DNA from: Photobacterium atrarenae
GTDB taxonomy: Bacteria > Pseudomonadota > Gammaproteobacteria > Enterobacterales > Vibrionaceae
Assembly (NCBI RefSeq): GCF_024380015.1
Contig: NZ_CP101509.1
Span: 620,001-684,000, forward strand
DNA length: 64,000 bases
Direction of reading: 5' to 3'
Each line of letters begins with the position of its first letter. Positions within the stretch are counted from its first letter, which is position 1. The notes under the pieces were generated by a model. That model saw nothing but the letters and a program-made list of their open reading frames with translations, searched no databases and was not told where the DNA came from. The position numbers and the translations under genes were made by a program. Of the stretch, positions 35,495 to 45,100 are shown one piece after another.

Positions 35495-38320
35495 TTAAAA
35501 GCGGCTCACGATGGAGAAATACCACTTATCTTCGCCCAAGTCGCTGTCCAGCCCGTGAGCATAGCCGAGGGTGACCGGCAAAGTCAGCTGATAACCAAGT
35601 TTAGCTTCTAGCGTGAGTTCGGCACCCACACCGGTCAGTTGCTTCTTGCTGCTGCCGCTGTCCCAGGCCGCGCCTGAATCAACAAACAGATTGCCGGAGA
35701 GATCGCCCAAGCCCACCGGATACAGCGACCAGTTGCGTTCAACCCGGGCCAGCCAGGTTTCCAACGTCAGACGCTGAGTCGCGTAGTGATGACCCACCTG
35801 CACGCTGTCGTCATATCCACGCAGCGCCTGGGTATCCCGGCCGAACAAATAGGCTTCTTCGAACAGATCCTGACCGCCGAGCCGGAAGCGCTTGGCCTCA
35901 TCATCAGCATAGCCTGCCGCCAGCCGGGCGGTTAAGGTGGTGCGTCCCGGCAAATCCCAGGTCCCCTGCCACTGTGCCTGATACTTCTGGCCTTCAAAGT
36001 CGCTGTCGAGCAAGTCATTGGTTTCCGCCACCAGATCCAGATAGTGGCCCCAGCCCACACCGGGAACATTGAGATAAGCCTCACGGTTATCAAAGGTCAG
36101 CGCCAGGCCGGTCAGGGTTTCATTGCTGTCGCGGAACCGCCCGGCAAAGTCCGGCTGGGAAACCAGCTTCTCTTTGTCCAGCACCACTCCGGCATGCAGG
36201 CTAAGCTGATCTTCAAACGCATTGGCCAGATGGTCGCGTTGCAGCAACAGCTCATCATCACGGGTGATCCGGTCATCACTGCGTGCGCCCTGGGTCAACT
36301 CATCAAAATCGTGGCTACGACTGTAAGAGAGCAACCAACGGTTGTCATACTGATAAGTTACATTGAGATCACCCAGCTCATTATCGACATCCCACGCCGC
36401 CAGCACCTGATAGGTATGGCGGCCCAGCGCATCCGAACCGAACGTCTGCGCCCCGAACAGGGTTTTCATATCATCAATCACCACCACCGGCAGCCAGTTT
36501 CGCGGACGTAGGGTTGACCAGGGGGAATAATCACTAACCTCACTCTTGGTGGCCGGCGCACTCACTGCCGGCGGATAGTTATACCGCCCTTGCTGCGTCT
36601 CCATCGCAAACTCAGACAGCGCAGCCGGTGCCGTTAAGTATCGCAGCTGATAGCCGTCCGACGTGTAAGCCTGATAGACCAGACCATGTCCGGGCTGCCA
36701 CACCGGCCGGAACGCCCCGCCCACTTCTCGGGTCCATTGCGAGACCTGACCGCTGTCCGGTGTCAGCACATAGATATTGAAAACCCCGTCGTAATCGGCG
36801 CTGAACATCACCCGGCCGTCCGGCAGATAGCGCGGACTATTCTCGGCGGCCCGGGTATCGGTCAGCGCTTCCCAGCGTCGCGTGGTCAGATCGAAGCGTT
36901 CCAGGTTCCAGCCCTGCAACGGCCGTTTCACCGCCGCCACCAGCGCACGGCCATCCGGTGAGATATCAAAAGCGCCCAGCACAGTCTCCGGCTCACCGCG
37001 CCAAATCCTGCTTGGTTGTGGGGACGATGCTTCTGCATTGAGCAACCACAGCTCGCTGATCCCGGCCACTTTGCGGCTGGCGATCAGCTGTTCACCGTCC
37101 GGCAACCAGTGCATCTCTCGAAAGCGCTGGCGTTCGGTCAGTTGCTGCCAGCTGTCATCCCGATATAAAAACAAATCGTTATAGCTTCTGCCATCGGCAT
37201 AATCGATCCGCCGGGAGGCCAGTAATCCGCCCTGCGGATGGGCATCTAAAGCAGTGATTTGCGAGCGGGCCGTCAGCGCCTGCCAGTCGCCCTCTGGCGT
37301 GGTATGCAGCATAATCTCAGGCCGGTCGTCACCATTGTTACGATTGACGAGCAGCCCGTTGTCGCTGGCGGTGACCACCTGCAGGAAAGGCGTCAATTGC
37401 AGATCCCGTCCGGTAACGGCCTGCTGCCTGAGCTGAGCCAGCTGCGGCGAAAACTGCGTTTTCATCTGCTGCTGAAAGTCTTGCCACAGGGTGTCGAAAC
37501 TCACCCCGAACGAAGTCCGGGCGGTGCGATTGAGCAAGAAATAAGGGATTAACTGACGGCTGTAATACTGCAGAAAATGCTGCACTTTCTGCTCACCATA
37601 GGTTTGATTGAGATACTCAACGAAATAAGCGCCATAGAGATATTGATAGCCAAGTGGCCATTCTCGATCCGCTACCACAACCTGATCTAAGTCTTTCAGC
37701 TCACCACCCGCCACTTCCATCCGCATTTTCATCGCATACTGACTGCTTTGCAGGCGACCGTAGCCTAAGGTTTCATTGGTCTCGAGATACACAGCCAGCC
37801 CTTCCAGCAGCATAGACGGCGTCAGCGCATGGGGGAACAACAACCCCTGACGGCCGAAAATATTCTGCAGGATTTCCGGCGCCCCTTCTGCCATCTCCAT
37901 ATGCATCACATGAGCGTATTCATGGCGGATTAGCATATGCAGCCATTCATCACCAGTTGCCAGATCGCCGCCGTCTTCCGGCGGGCTCATGAACAGACGC
38001 ATCTGCGCAAACGGCAGCGGTGTTGCCCAGCCATTGGAGACATCAAAATCATCGACCATCACAATTTCAGTGCGCTCACCCGGCGCGGTCTGAAAATACG
38101 GCAGTTGATCCTGTCGGACCTGCTCGGCAATATCGAGAACTTTGGCAGCGCTTTGCTGATGCCCATCGACAAAATGGACGGTGAAATGTTCAGATTGCTG
38201 ACTGTACCACTGCGTGCCCGGCGTATCCCAGGCCACCGGCTGCGCATTGACCGCCCCGGAAACCAGCCCTGCGGTGATGAAACATCCTAGCAGTGTTCGT
38301 TGAAATCTCTTCCCTAACAT
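35495..38320 (-). CDS. HExxH metallopeptidase / beta-propeller / outer-membrane barrel fusion
   Basis: A 941-aa exported protein. Signal peptide to about residue 26 (LVSGAVNA). Next a gluzincin-like domain with HEYAHVMHM (residues 133-141) and a downstream LLEGLAVYLE whose Glu is the probable third zinc ligand. The middle ~400 residues look like TolB/WD40-like propeller blades (YLPDGRVMFSADYDGVFNIY; LLASRRIDYADGRSYNDLFLY). The C-terminal ~300 residues are amphipathic strands with LRGYD, recalling the Omp85 loop-6 (V/L)RGY motif, and a terminal Phe (FSIVSRF), as in barrel proteins needing BAM. So a protease-like module is probably anchored by its own barrel. The frame opens 10 codons earlier (GTG 38350); ATG 38320 gives a clean signal peptide. 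Confidence 0.8.
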   Translation of the reverse strand: MLGKRFQRTLLGCFITAGLVSGAVNAQPVAWDTPGTQWYSQQSEHFTVHFVDGHQQSAAKVLDIAEQVRQDQLPYFQTAPGERTEIVMVDDFDVSNGWATPLPFAQMRLFMSPPEDGGDLATGDEWLHMLIRHEYAHVMHMEMAEGAPEILQNIFGRQGLLFPHALTPSMLLEGLAVYLETNETLGYGRLQSSQYAMKMRMEVAGGELKDLDQVVVADREWPLGYQYLYGAYFVEYLNQTYGEQKVQHFLQYYSRQLIPYFLLNRTARTSFGVSFDTLWQDFQQQMKTQFSPQLAQLRQQAVTGRDLQLTPFLQVVTASDNGLLVNRNNGDDRPEIMLHTTPEGDWQALTARSQITALDAHPQGGLLASRRIDYADGRSYNDLFLYRDDSWQQLTERQRFREMHWLPDGEQLIASRKVAGISELWLLNAEASSPQPSRIWRGEPETVLGAFDISPDGRALVAAVKRPLQGWNLERFDLTTRRWEALTDTRAAENSPRYLPDGRVMFSADYDGVFNIYVLTPDSGQVSQWTREVGGAFRPVWQPGHGLVYQAYTSDGYQLRYLTAPAALSEFAMETQQGRYNYPPAVSAPATKSEVSDYSPWSTLRPRNWLPVVVIDDMKTLFGAQTFGSDALGRHTYQVLAAWDVDNELGDLNVTYQYDNRWLLSYSRSHDFDELTQGARSDDRITRDDELLLQRDHLANAFEDQLSLHAGVVLDKEKLVSQPDFAGRFRDSNETLTGLALTFDNREAYLNVPGVGWGHYLDLVAETNDLLDSDFEGQKYQAQWQGTWDLPGRTTLTARLAAGYADDEAKRFRLGGQDLFEEAYLFGRDTQALRGYDDSVQVGHHYATQRLTLETWLARVERNWSLYPVGLGDLSGNLFVDSGAAWDSGSSKKQLTGVGAELTLEAKLGYQLTLPVTLGYAHGLDSDLGEDKWYFSIVSRF

Positions 38321-38412
38321 GTGTATTGAACCCTGATTGGTCATAGACACAGGTTACCAAGGTTTGCAGATAAAAACATCGTTTTATATCAACATGCTGC
38401 ACCATACAGGCA

Positions 38413-38901
38413 TCATACTCTGTCAGAAAATTCCCGCCGGAAAAAATCTGTCGTAGCATGTTTTGGATTTGGCTTGAAATAACGCCAGCCCCAGCGCTGA
38501 TAGTACTTCACCGCCCGTGTGTTGGTGCGACTCACTGACAGCAAAACCCCTTCGCATCCCTGTCGTTTCAGGGTTTCTGCGATAAAGGCTTGCGCCATAT
38601 CCGCAATACCCTGCCCGCGGCACGCAGGGATCAGATAAATCAGGTGGACATAGCCGTACCCGGCCACTTCCGAAAACGCCCGAAATTCCAGTTGACCAAT
38701 AATCTGCGCCCCCTGCCAAATATGAATATAAAACCAGTCGGGGTGAGCCAGCCGCTGCTTCATTCGTGCTTGATAACCAATCACCGACTGGGCATACCCA
38801 TCATCAGTGCCAAAGCTACACACGTAGGAATCCCGCCTGAAGTCATAGCACGTTTGAAAGTCACGCGAGATATCTATGGGCCGAAAAATAATATCCGTCA
38901 T
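38413..38901 (-). CDS. GNAT-family N-acetyltransferase
   Basis: A 162-aa GNAT protein. Seen: the acetyl-CoA-binding stretch VHLIYLIPACRGQGIADMAQ (R/Q-x-x-G-x-G/A), then VLLSVSRTNTRAVKYYQRWG, the common C-terminal motif NxxAxxxYxxxGW. A cytosolic small-molecule or protein acetyltransferase. It follows the TfuA gene by about 100 bp on the same strand and may or may not belong to that operon; no terminator was seen between them. Confidence 0.85.
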   Translation of the reverse strand: MTDIIFRPIDISRDFQTCYDFRRDSYVCSFGTDDGYAQSVIGYQARMKQRLAHPDWFYIHIWQGAQIIGQLEFRAFSEVAGYGYVHLIYLIPACRGQGIADMAQAFIAETLKRQGCEGVLLSVSRTNTRAVKYYQRWGWRYFKPNPKHATTDFFRREFSDRV

Positions 38902-39003
38902 TCGCTCAATCCATCACAAACTTGGGGATAAAAGCCAGGCAGGTCGCCCGAAACGTCAAAGTGAACTCACACCTATTCGTGTGCCGTGTCCATATTGACC
39001 ACT

Positions 39004-40065
39004 TCAGAGGTGACTATCGGCCTGCGCACGCTGAACCTGATCGACATAGGCCATCAATAACGCTTCGCACTCAATCCACTGATCAAACTGTTCGACCTTC
39101 ATATTCAGCAAATGGATACGATAACTGATTTGCTCAAAATCAGGCTGGCCGTCTTCTTTTACACAATGCCATTGTCCGGCGACTTTCATAAATGCAGGGC
39201 GAATCCACGGCTGACCGTTCAGCCCCAGCAGTTTTGCGTGCGCCAGAGCATCACTTTTAAGCTTGGCTGACTGTTCAAATGCCGGACTCAGCAAAACTGC
39301 CGGATCCAAACCCGCAACTCCTTGAAACTGTTGCTCTCGCTCGACGTCAGTCACCAGGGTTTGCCACGCATCATTTTCACAGAATTGATAATCGACCTGT
39401 TTGGCCGCGAGTGTCGGTAAGTCAAGCGCCGCTAACGTCTGAACAAGTTCCAATGCATCCTGATGCTTGAGTGAGACGGTCCTCTCGTTGAAGAAAGCAT
39501 GTAAAGTTTCGAGCTGACAAGCAGATAACACGGACTCGGCAAATTGTTCAAGTGCCGATAAGGTACGATAGGGATACCAGAGTGCCTTCAGTTGCCTCTC
39601 AATGTCATCTGCTTGTGATCGGGACAGCAATTCATGGGCACAGGCACGTTGCAGATCATCACGCAAATCGACCATCGCTCTGGAAACCGGCTGGTAGTTC
39701 AGATGTTCCGGCGCATGAATCAATGCCACTTCATCATCATCTTCCAGCGCCCCGGAAGTATACTGCCGGTAAATTTTTCCGATACCGACCATGCCGAAAA
39801 CATCCAGCTCTGCGGCTCTCAATGCGCCCATGCTTGAACTGCCGTACACATGAATGCCCAACGACATGGCATAGAGGATCTCTTTATGCCAAACCGCGGG
39901 GATCCGCTCAAAAAAGCCGTCTATCAGGGCAATCACCTGTGGCTTATCCTGCGTGGCTAAATAGATATCCCCCTGTTTAGCCGGAGGCCTGACGTCGGCA
40001 TCGGGCAGGATCGCTGTGATCTGCTCCGCTGAGATCGAAGGGCCGGCAAAAATAATCAGACTCAT
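39004..40065 (-). CDS. TfuA-like protein (YcaO partner)
   Basis: A 353-aa protein with the TfuA core in the first ~200 residues: FAGPSISAEQITAILPDADV, PPAKQGDIYLATQDKPQVIA, IDGFFERIPAVWHKEILYAM and the conserved YGSSSMGALRAAELDVFGM. TfuA proteins, named from the trifolitoxin locus, work with YcaO in thioamide formation, where TfuA is thought to supply or hydrolyse a sulfur donor or help bind substrate. The C-terminal ~150 residues are helical and less familiar. The ATG overlaps the YcaO stop (ATGA), so the two proteins are translationally coupled and very likely form a complex. Confidence 0.88.
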   Translation of the reverse strand: MSLIIFAGPSISAEQITAILPDADVRPPAKQGDIYLATQDKPQVIALIDGFFERIPAVWHKEILYAMSLGIHVYGSSSMGALRAAELDVFGMVGIGKIYRQYTSGALEDDDEVALIHAPEHLNYQPVSRAMVDLRDDLQRACAHELLSRSQADDIERQLKALWYPYRTLSALEQFAESVLSACQLETLHAFFNERTVSLKHQDALELVQTLAALDLPTLAAKQVDYQFCENDAWQTLVTDVEREQQFQGVAGLDPAVLLSPAFEQSAKLKSDALAHAKLLGLNGQPWIRPAFMKVAGQWHCVKEDGQPDFEQISYRIHLLNMKVEQFDQWIECEALLMAYVDQVQRAQADSHL

Positions 40066-41285
40066 ACGGTTGCCCCCCGATATAGTTTGGCTAAATCTTG
40101 CCCGCGTTTCCCGAACTGATACCCCGGCACTTCATGTAGCCCTTCCAGGCCGGGCGCAACCACACGCACCACGGGAATGTTAAATTCAGGTTTCGTTAAA
40201 TCAACAACAACCGGCTCGGGCAAACCATGCTGCGCCAGTTGCGCGCAGAGTAACTGCAAATCCGCAGCAAACGTATCGTTATCCCAGCTTTCGCGCTGAT
40301 GAAAATCGACATAAGCGGGGGCTGCCATCAATTCATCCCGAATCGATCGTTGCTGGTCCAGCCGCTGACGGGATTCATACTTGCTGACACTGACATCATC
40401 GCGTGAGCCAGAGATCAGGGTGAGCCGGGTTTGGACCGCTTCTGTGATCGCGCGCATCAAGGCAACACGCTTATCCGAATGGGTACCGGAGCCGGCCATG
40501 GCATACAGGGGACGGTGCGGGCTTTCCTGGGCATTGATGATCAGGCAGATATACGTTGGGGTTCCGATATCAGACGTGGCATCCCAGACACTGGCCATGA
40601 CGTCAGCCTGATGGATTTGCTGAAGCAATGCCTGAACCGTCGGATCAGACACTGTCGACAAATCTACTTTTCTCATGGCCTGCACTTCTGTAGGGAGCAG
40701 CGACCATAAAGCCATGGCATCACGCTCAATTAATTCACAAAGCGCATGACAGGTCGCCTCTTCAAGGGTATTTCCTGAAGCCAGCCCATTGGTACTGAGC
40801 TGAAAACAACCGCTTCCCGGCGGCAGCGGCAGGGTGAAGTCACAATGCACCAGATCATACGGCACAAACTGAAACGCGCCGGAATTGAGCTGACGCCCTT
40901 CGATCCAGAGTCGGCGTGAATCCGGGCAAAAGGGCTGTACATCCACCTTCGGCAATCGGTCAACATCAACCACAGCATGATGCAACGCCAACTCCCGGTA
41001 ACTGATAAACCGAACCGGCAGGTTGATATGCTCGGCATGATAGGTTTCGATGGCTTCCATTGCAGCAGAAGCCTTGGCCGCTGCCAGCGATACCCCTTTC
41101 CCCTGTGATACGGCAACGGCTTTGGCATTGGGACGGCAAGCCGTCACTACCGGGATCCCGATATCATCAAGCCCTGTGACGTTTGCAAGCCGGGTGATCC
41201 CCATTGCACCAAAGAACGGACGAATCCGTTCTAAGGTTTGCTCGGGGTTGGCAGTACGGTGCGTGCCAATCCGATAAGACTTCAT
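40062..41285 (-). CDS. YcaO-family ATP-dependent peptide backbone-modifying enzyme
   Basis: A 407-aa YcaO protein. The three ATP/Mg motifs are intact: GKGVSLAAAKASAAMEAIET (residues ~63-82), NGLASGNTLEEATCHALCEL-IERD (166-189), and GSGTHSDKRVALMRAITEAV-QTR (265-287). YcaO enzymes activate a backbone amide by phosphorylation; with a TfuA partner they usually install a thioamide, with an E1-like partner an azoline. No C-terminal PxPxP (typical of azoline cyclodehydratases) is seen. The ATG at 41285 has AAGGA eight bases upstream. It follows the 274-aa protein gene closely, in a four-gene operon. Substrate unknown. Confidence 0.92.
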   Translation of the reverse strand: MKSYRIGTHRTANPEQTLERIRPFFGAMGITRLANVTGLDDIGIPVVTACRPNAKAVAVSQGKGVSLAAAKASAAMEAIETYHAEHINLPVRFISYRELALHHAVVDVDRLPKVDVQPFCPDSRRLWIEGRQLNSGAFQFVPYDLVHCDFTLPLPPGSGCFQLSTNGLASGNTLEEATCHALCELIERDAMALWSLLPTEVQAMRKVDLSTVSDPTVQALLQQIHQADVMASVWDATSDIGTPTYICLIINAQESPHRPLYAMAGSGTHSDKRVALMRAITEAVQTRLTLISGSRDDVSVSKYESRQRLDQQRSIRDELMAAPAYVDFHQRESWDNDTFAADLQLLCAQLAQHGLPEPVVVDLTKPEFNIPVVRVVAPGLEGLHEVPGYQFGKRGQDLAKLYRGATV

Positions 41286-41306
41286 TGACAACTTCCTTTG
41301 TCGAAC

Positions 41307-42131
41307 TTACTTACTCTGATTGGTTTTATCCTGAAACGTTTGCAGGTTCGCAATATAGCAGGCTGCACCCACCGGCGAATACGGCCTGATAATATCGATA
41401 TCGATCGGATTTAATGCGCCTGACTGGACTCGGGTATCCCCGTAGTAGTGCTTCAGGTGGTTCTTCGTATTCGCGATGTCATCCACGATGTCATCTACGG
41501 AGTACGCTTTGAAACGTGGGGCATCGGCCTTGTATTCGCAATCGTCCAGCTCGCTCGCTGAAATATAGCTGACGCAATAGCTATAAAACTCATCCACGGT
41601 GCGTGATTGGTCTGGGTTCTGGTAGAAAGCGATGTATAGGTTGTCGTTTTCCGGTACTTGTTTCAATTGGTCTAACTTGTCTTCGGGCACCAGATGGTAA
41701 CCACCTTGAATCGTCGCTCGCTCATGCTGTACCGGTTGATCCGGTGCAAGGCTGTTCACTCCTAAAGGCCGGAACATCTCGAGCCGGTTGAGCGTGATTC
41801 GACGTAAATCCAGAAAATACCCGGTTTCAGGTTTCTCTTTCATCTGAGAGACAATGGCTTGATTCCGATGCTCATTTTCTGACAGATTCCACTCAATCAC
41901 TTTGGTGACGGTTGGCCCGGACAGATTAAACGGATATTTCCCATCTTGCTCGAGGAAAAACCGTTGAATATCACCTTCAACAGGGACCGACTCAATAATA
42001 CGGGATGGAGCCGTATAAAAATCATAGGGCAGGTACGCTATCTTTCCATTCGGACGCAAGATAAAAACATCGCTAATGGATTCCATGATTCCCTGGTGAT
42101 CCAATTTATTTTCGCCTTGATTGTTTGACAT
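41307..42131 (-). CDS. Unrecognised 274-aa protein of the YcaO-TfuA operon
   Basis: A soluble 274-aa protein without signal peptide or membrane segment; no known domain was recognised. It is acidic and rich in Asp, Tyr and Pro. Notable parts: RPNGKIAYLPYDFYTAPSRI near the N-terminus, FYSYCVSYISASELDDCEYK in the middle (two Cys), and the C-terminal IIRPYSPVGAACYIANLQTF with a GAAC segment near the end. It has a good ribosome site (AAGGA, seven bases before ATG) and sits 20 bp after the kinase gene and 21 bp before YcaO. By position it could be the modified substrate, a substrate adaptor or an immunity/effector protein. None of these is shown by sequence. Confidence 0.75.
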   Translation of the reverse strand: MSNNQGENKLDHQGIMESISDVFILRPNGKIAYLPYDFYTAPSRIIESVPVEGDIQRFFLEQDGKYPFNLSGPTVTKVIEWNLSENEHRNQAIVSQMKEKPETGYFLDLRRITLNRLEMFRPLGVNSLAPDQPVQHERATIQGGYHLVPEDKLDQLKQVPENDNLYIAFYQNPDQSRTVDEFYSYCVSYISASELDDCEYKADAPRFKAYSVDDIVDDIANTKNHLKHYYGDTRVQSGALNPIDIDIIRPYSPVGAACYIANLQTFQDKTNQSK

Positions 42132-42151
42132 TATTCTTTCCTTTGTTTGGT

Positions 42152-45100
42152 TTAGATAAAACGCTGTGTCCTTGCGATATCAATTAAATCAGAAATACCA
42201 ATTTTTTGGCAATCCTCTTCTGTCTCTGACAATCTAATAAGACATTTATCAATTTCCGGCGTCAGTTTAGCTTGACTCTCATCAAGAAGGTTTTTGGCAA
42301 GATTTGGAACCTGATGAAGGTATTTATGTGCAAACATTTCATCAACCTGACAAAGCGCAATGGCATGCAGATGTGATAACCATAAGAATGGGAATGGATA
42401 GCGAGAAATTAATCCGCCCCATTTTTCCAGACATTGATCCAGCTCATCAATCGATTGTTGAAAGTTATTTTCTGAATAGGAACTCCAGGACAAATTTGCC
42501 AAAGCCGCAGCAACATAATCATCCATGGTTGTCTCTTCTGCCAATTGCAGCGAGCGGGACGCGAACTCTCGGGTCCGCTTCACATTTCCAATAAGCCTGT
42601 AAGCGACAGTTAAATAGGTACAACATCGGGTCTGTAACACTCTGTCCTGATATGTCTCAGCCAGCGCGAGTGCCGCCATCAGATACTCTTGTGCCGACTG
42701 ACTCTCCTGAATGTGGCAATAACAAAATCCCAGTACAAAAAGGGCGTTTGCATGAATGAGCTGGTCGCCACACTGTTCAGACGCATACAGTGCCTTTTTA
42801 GCGACATCAAGCTCGGTTTCGCCCAGAATATATCGTTTATCCCGTAGATATAAATGCAAAACATTATCGTAGTATTTCGCCAGTTGCCTGTGATCAGCGA
42901 TCTCCAGCGCGACGGGCTCGACTTCGGATAAAATGTGCTGCATGTTTTCCGGATTACTCAGCCAGTAATGGACATATAGCTCTGCACTTTTCAATTCCAG
43001 CCAGGTTTTCCACCAAGGCGATGGCGTTGGGATCGAGGCATGCTCACATAGCGAAAGAGATTGTTGCGCAGCACTATAGTACTCTAACGCCTGCTCATGA
43101 TGGTGGACCACTTCAAACGTTTTGCCTAATGCCAGTTGGGTTTCCGCAAGCATTTGATAATCCCGTGTCTGATGTAGCATCGCGATCAGCTTCGCAAGTG
43201 GTTCACGGGCATTGATATGCTGACCATTACGGATCAGATTCGCGGTGTAGCCTTCCAATATTCGTTGGTATAACTCATTCCGCTCCGGATCTGCTTCGTA
43301 TTCGCCGCAAAGCGTCAAAGCGTCTTGATACAATTGGATCGCATCATCAACAGCATAAATCGCAGAGGCTTTGCTTGCCGCACTTTCATACCACCAGCTC
43401 GCTTTAAAAGCCTGACCGGCGTTTTGGAAATGCTGCGCGATTTGGTGGCTCGCAAACCGATCCGGCTGCGGGGTGATGCTCATCAAGGTTTCAGCCACCA
43501 GTTCATGCAATTCTTCCCGCGTTTTCCAATGGATACTGTCGTAACTTATCTCCCAAACCAAAGCATGTTTAAATAGATAGCTGTCACCATCGACTTTTCG
43601 CTGTTGAATAATGATTTGACTTTCAATCATTTCTTCCAAGTCATGTTGAATTTGTAAATCACTCAGCGGCGATGCCTCAATCAGCAAATGATAATCAAAC
43701 TCCCGACCGATGGTTGCCGCGAGTTGCAACGTATCTTTCGCATAGTTCAGCCCATCGACTTTGTTTTGAATCGACTCTCGTAGTGTTAATGGTATCGTGT
43801 TGATCCGCTCTTGATCCACAAACCGAACTTGCCCCTGATCAACATGCGTGATCTGGTGGCGTTTCAACATAAATACCAACTCTTCAATAAATAGAGGAAT
43901 ACCATCCGTGCGTGATAGCAGAACATTCATCACGTCATGAGAAACGGACACTCCATCGAACAGTGCAACAATGAATTCAGATGTTTCAGATAACGGAAGT
44001 TGCTGTAATACAATCGAGCTAAACAGATTGTTTTTCAATATATCGGGAAGCGACTGACGAGATGTGGTGATCACCTTGCTGCCACATGTTATATTTTGAG
44101 CATTCAGAAATCCGATAAACTCAAGCGTAATTGAATCCGCCCAATGAATATCCTCAAAAATATACACCACCTCTTGTGGACACGTTTGTGACAGAAGATA
44201 AAGCAATCCTTCAAACAACAGTGATTTTTGTATGGCCGGATCTAAACTAGATAGTGCTTCTTTTTCAGAGCATTCGATATTCAGCCATGCTAAAAGGATG
44301 GTTTTTATTTCATTGGCAGGACCAATGAAAGATCCTTTACTCATCAATTCAGACAGTTGCCTGGCCGGTGCGACGGCACTTTTCAACAGTACGTGCTTAA
44401 TCAGCGTTAAAACCGGATACAACGCATTGGATTGATACTCAGGCAAGCATTGAAAGATCAACTGAGCGCGTTTCAGCTCCAGTTGACGGAACTCCTGAAT
44501 AAACCGGGTTTTACCGATGCCGGCTTCACCATAAATATGAATCACATTTTTTGTGCTGTCATCAATGAACGCTCGCAACTGTTTCAGCTCGTGCGCGCGA
44601 CCAATCAAATGCTGTTGATTACGCACACCACGAAGAAATCCAAACGCTTCCAGAACCCGTTCCGACTTGAGTTCAAAACACCCCTCATTTTCAGATGAAA
44701 CCAAGGGGGACTTTTCCAACTGATAAAACGGCTTTAACAGGATTTCGCTATCTCCGGAGCAAAGAATACTCCTATCCCTCGCTAATCGCGATAAATCGCT
44801 CACAATATGATTTGCAAATCCATCAGGAACCTGATTGTTCCGAACCCAGTACAAATCACTGTGAATCGCCAGATGAAACCTGAATCGGCACCCATAGTGA
44901 TGTTGAAGATGGGACTGTTGCTTGTTGGCCAGGCTGATAATTTCCAACGCAGTCCGCGCGGCAAACCGCGCATCATTATCGCTTGCTACCGGATAACCGA
45001 AATAGAGCAGGGTTAAATCACTCAGATTACCGACATGAAAGGCGCCATAACGTCTGGCGATATCAACACACTGATTCCGCGTGGCATTGAAAACCGTCTC

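Noticed and set aside
35495..38320. Interpretation as plain TolB or BamA
   Set aside because: The HExxH domain at the N-terminus and the lack of POTRA repeats do not fit BamA; TolB has no C-terminal barrel.
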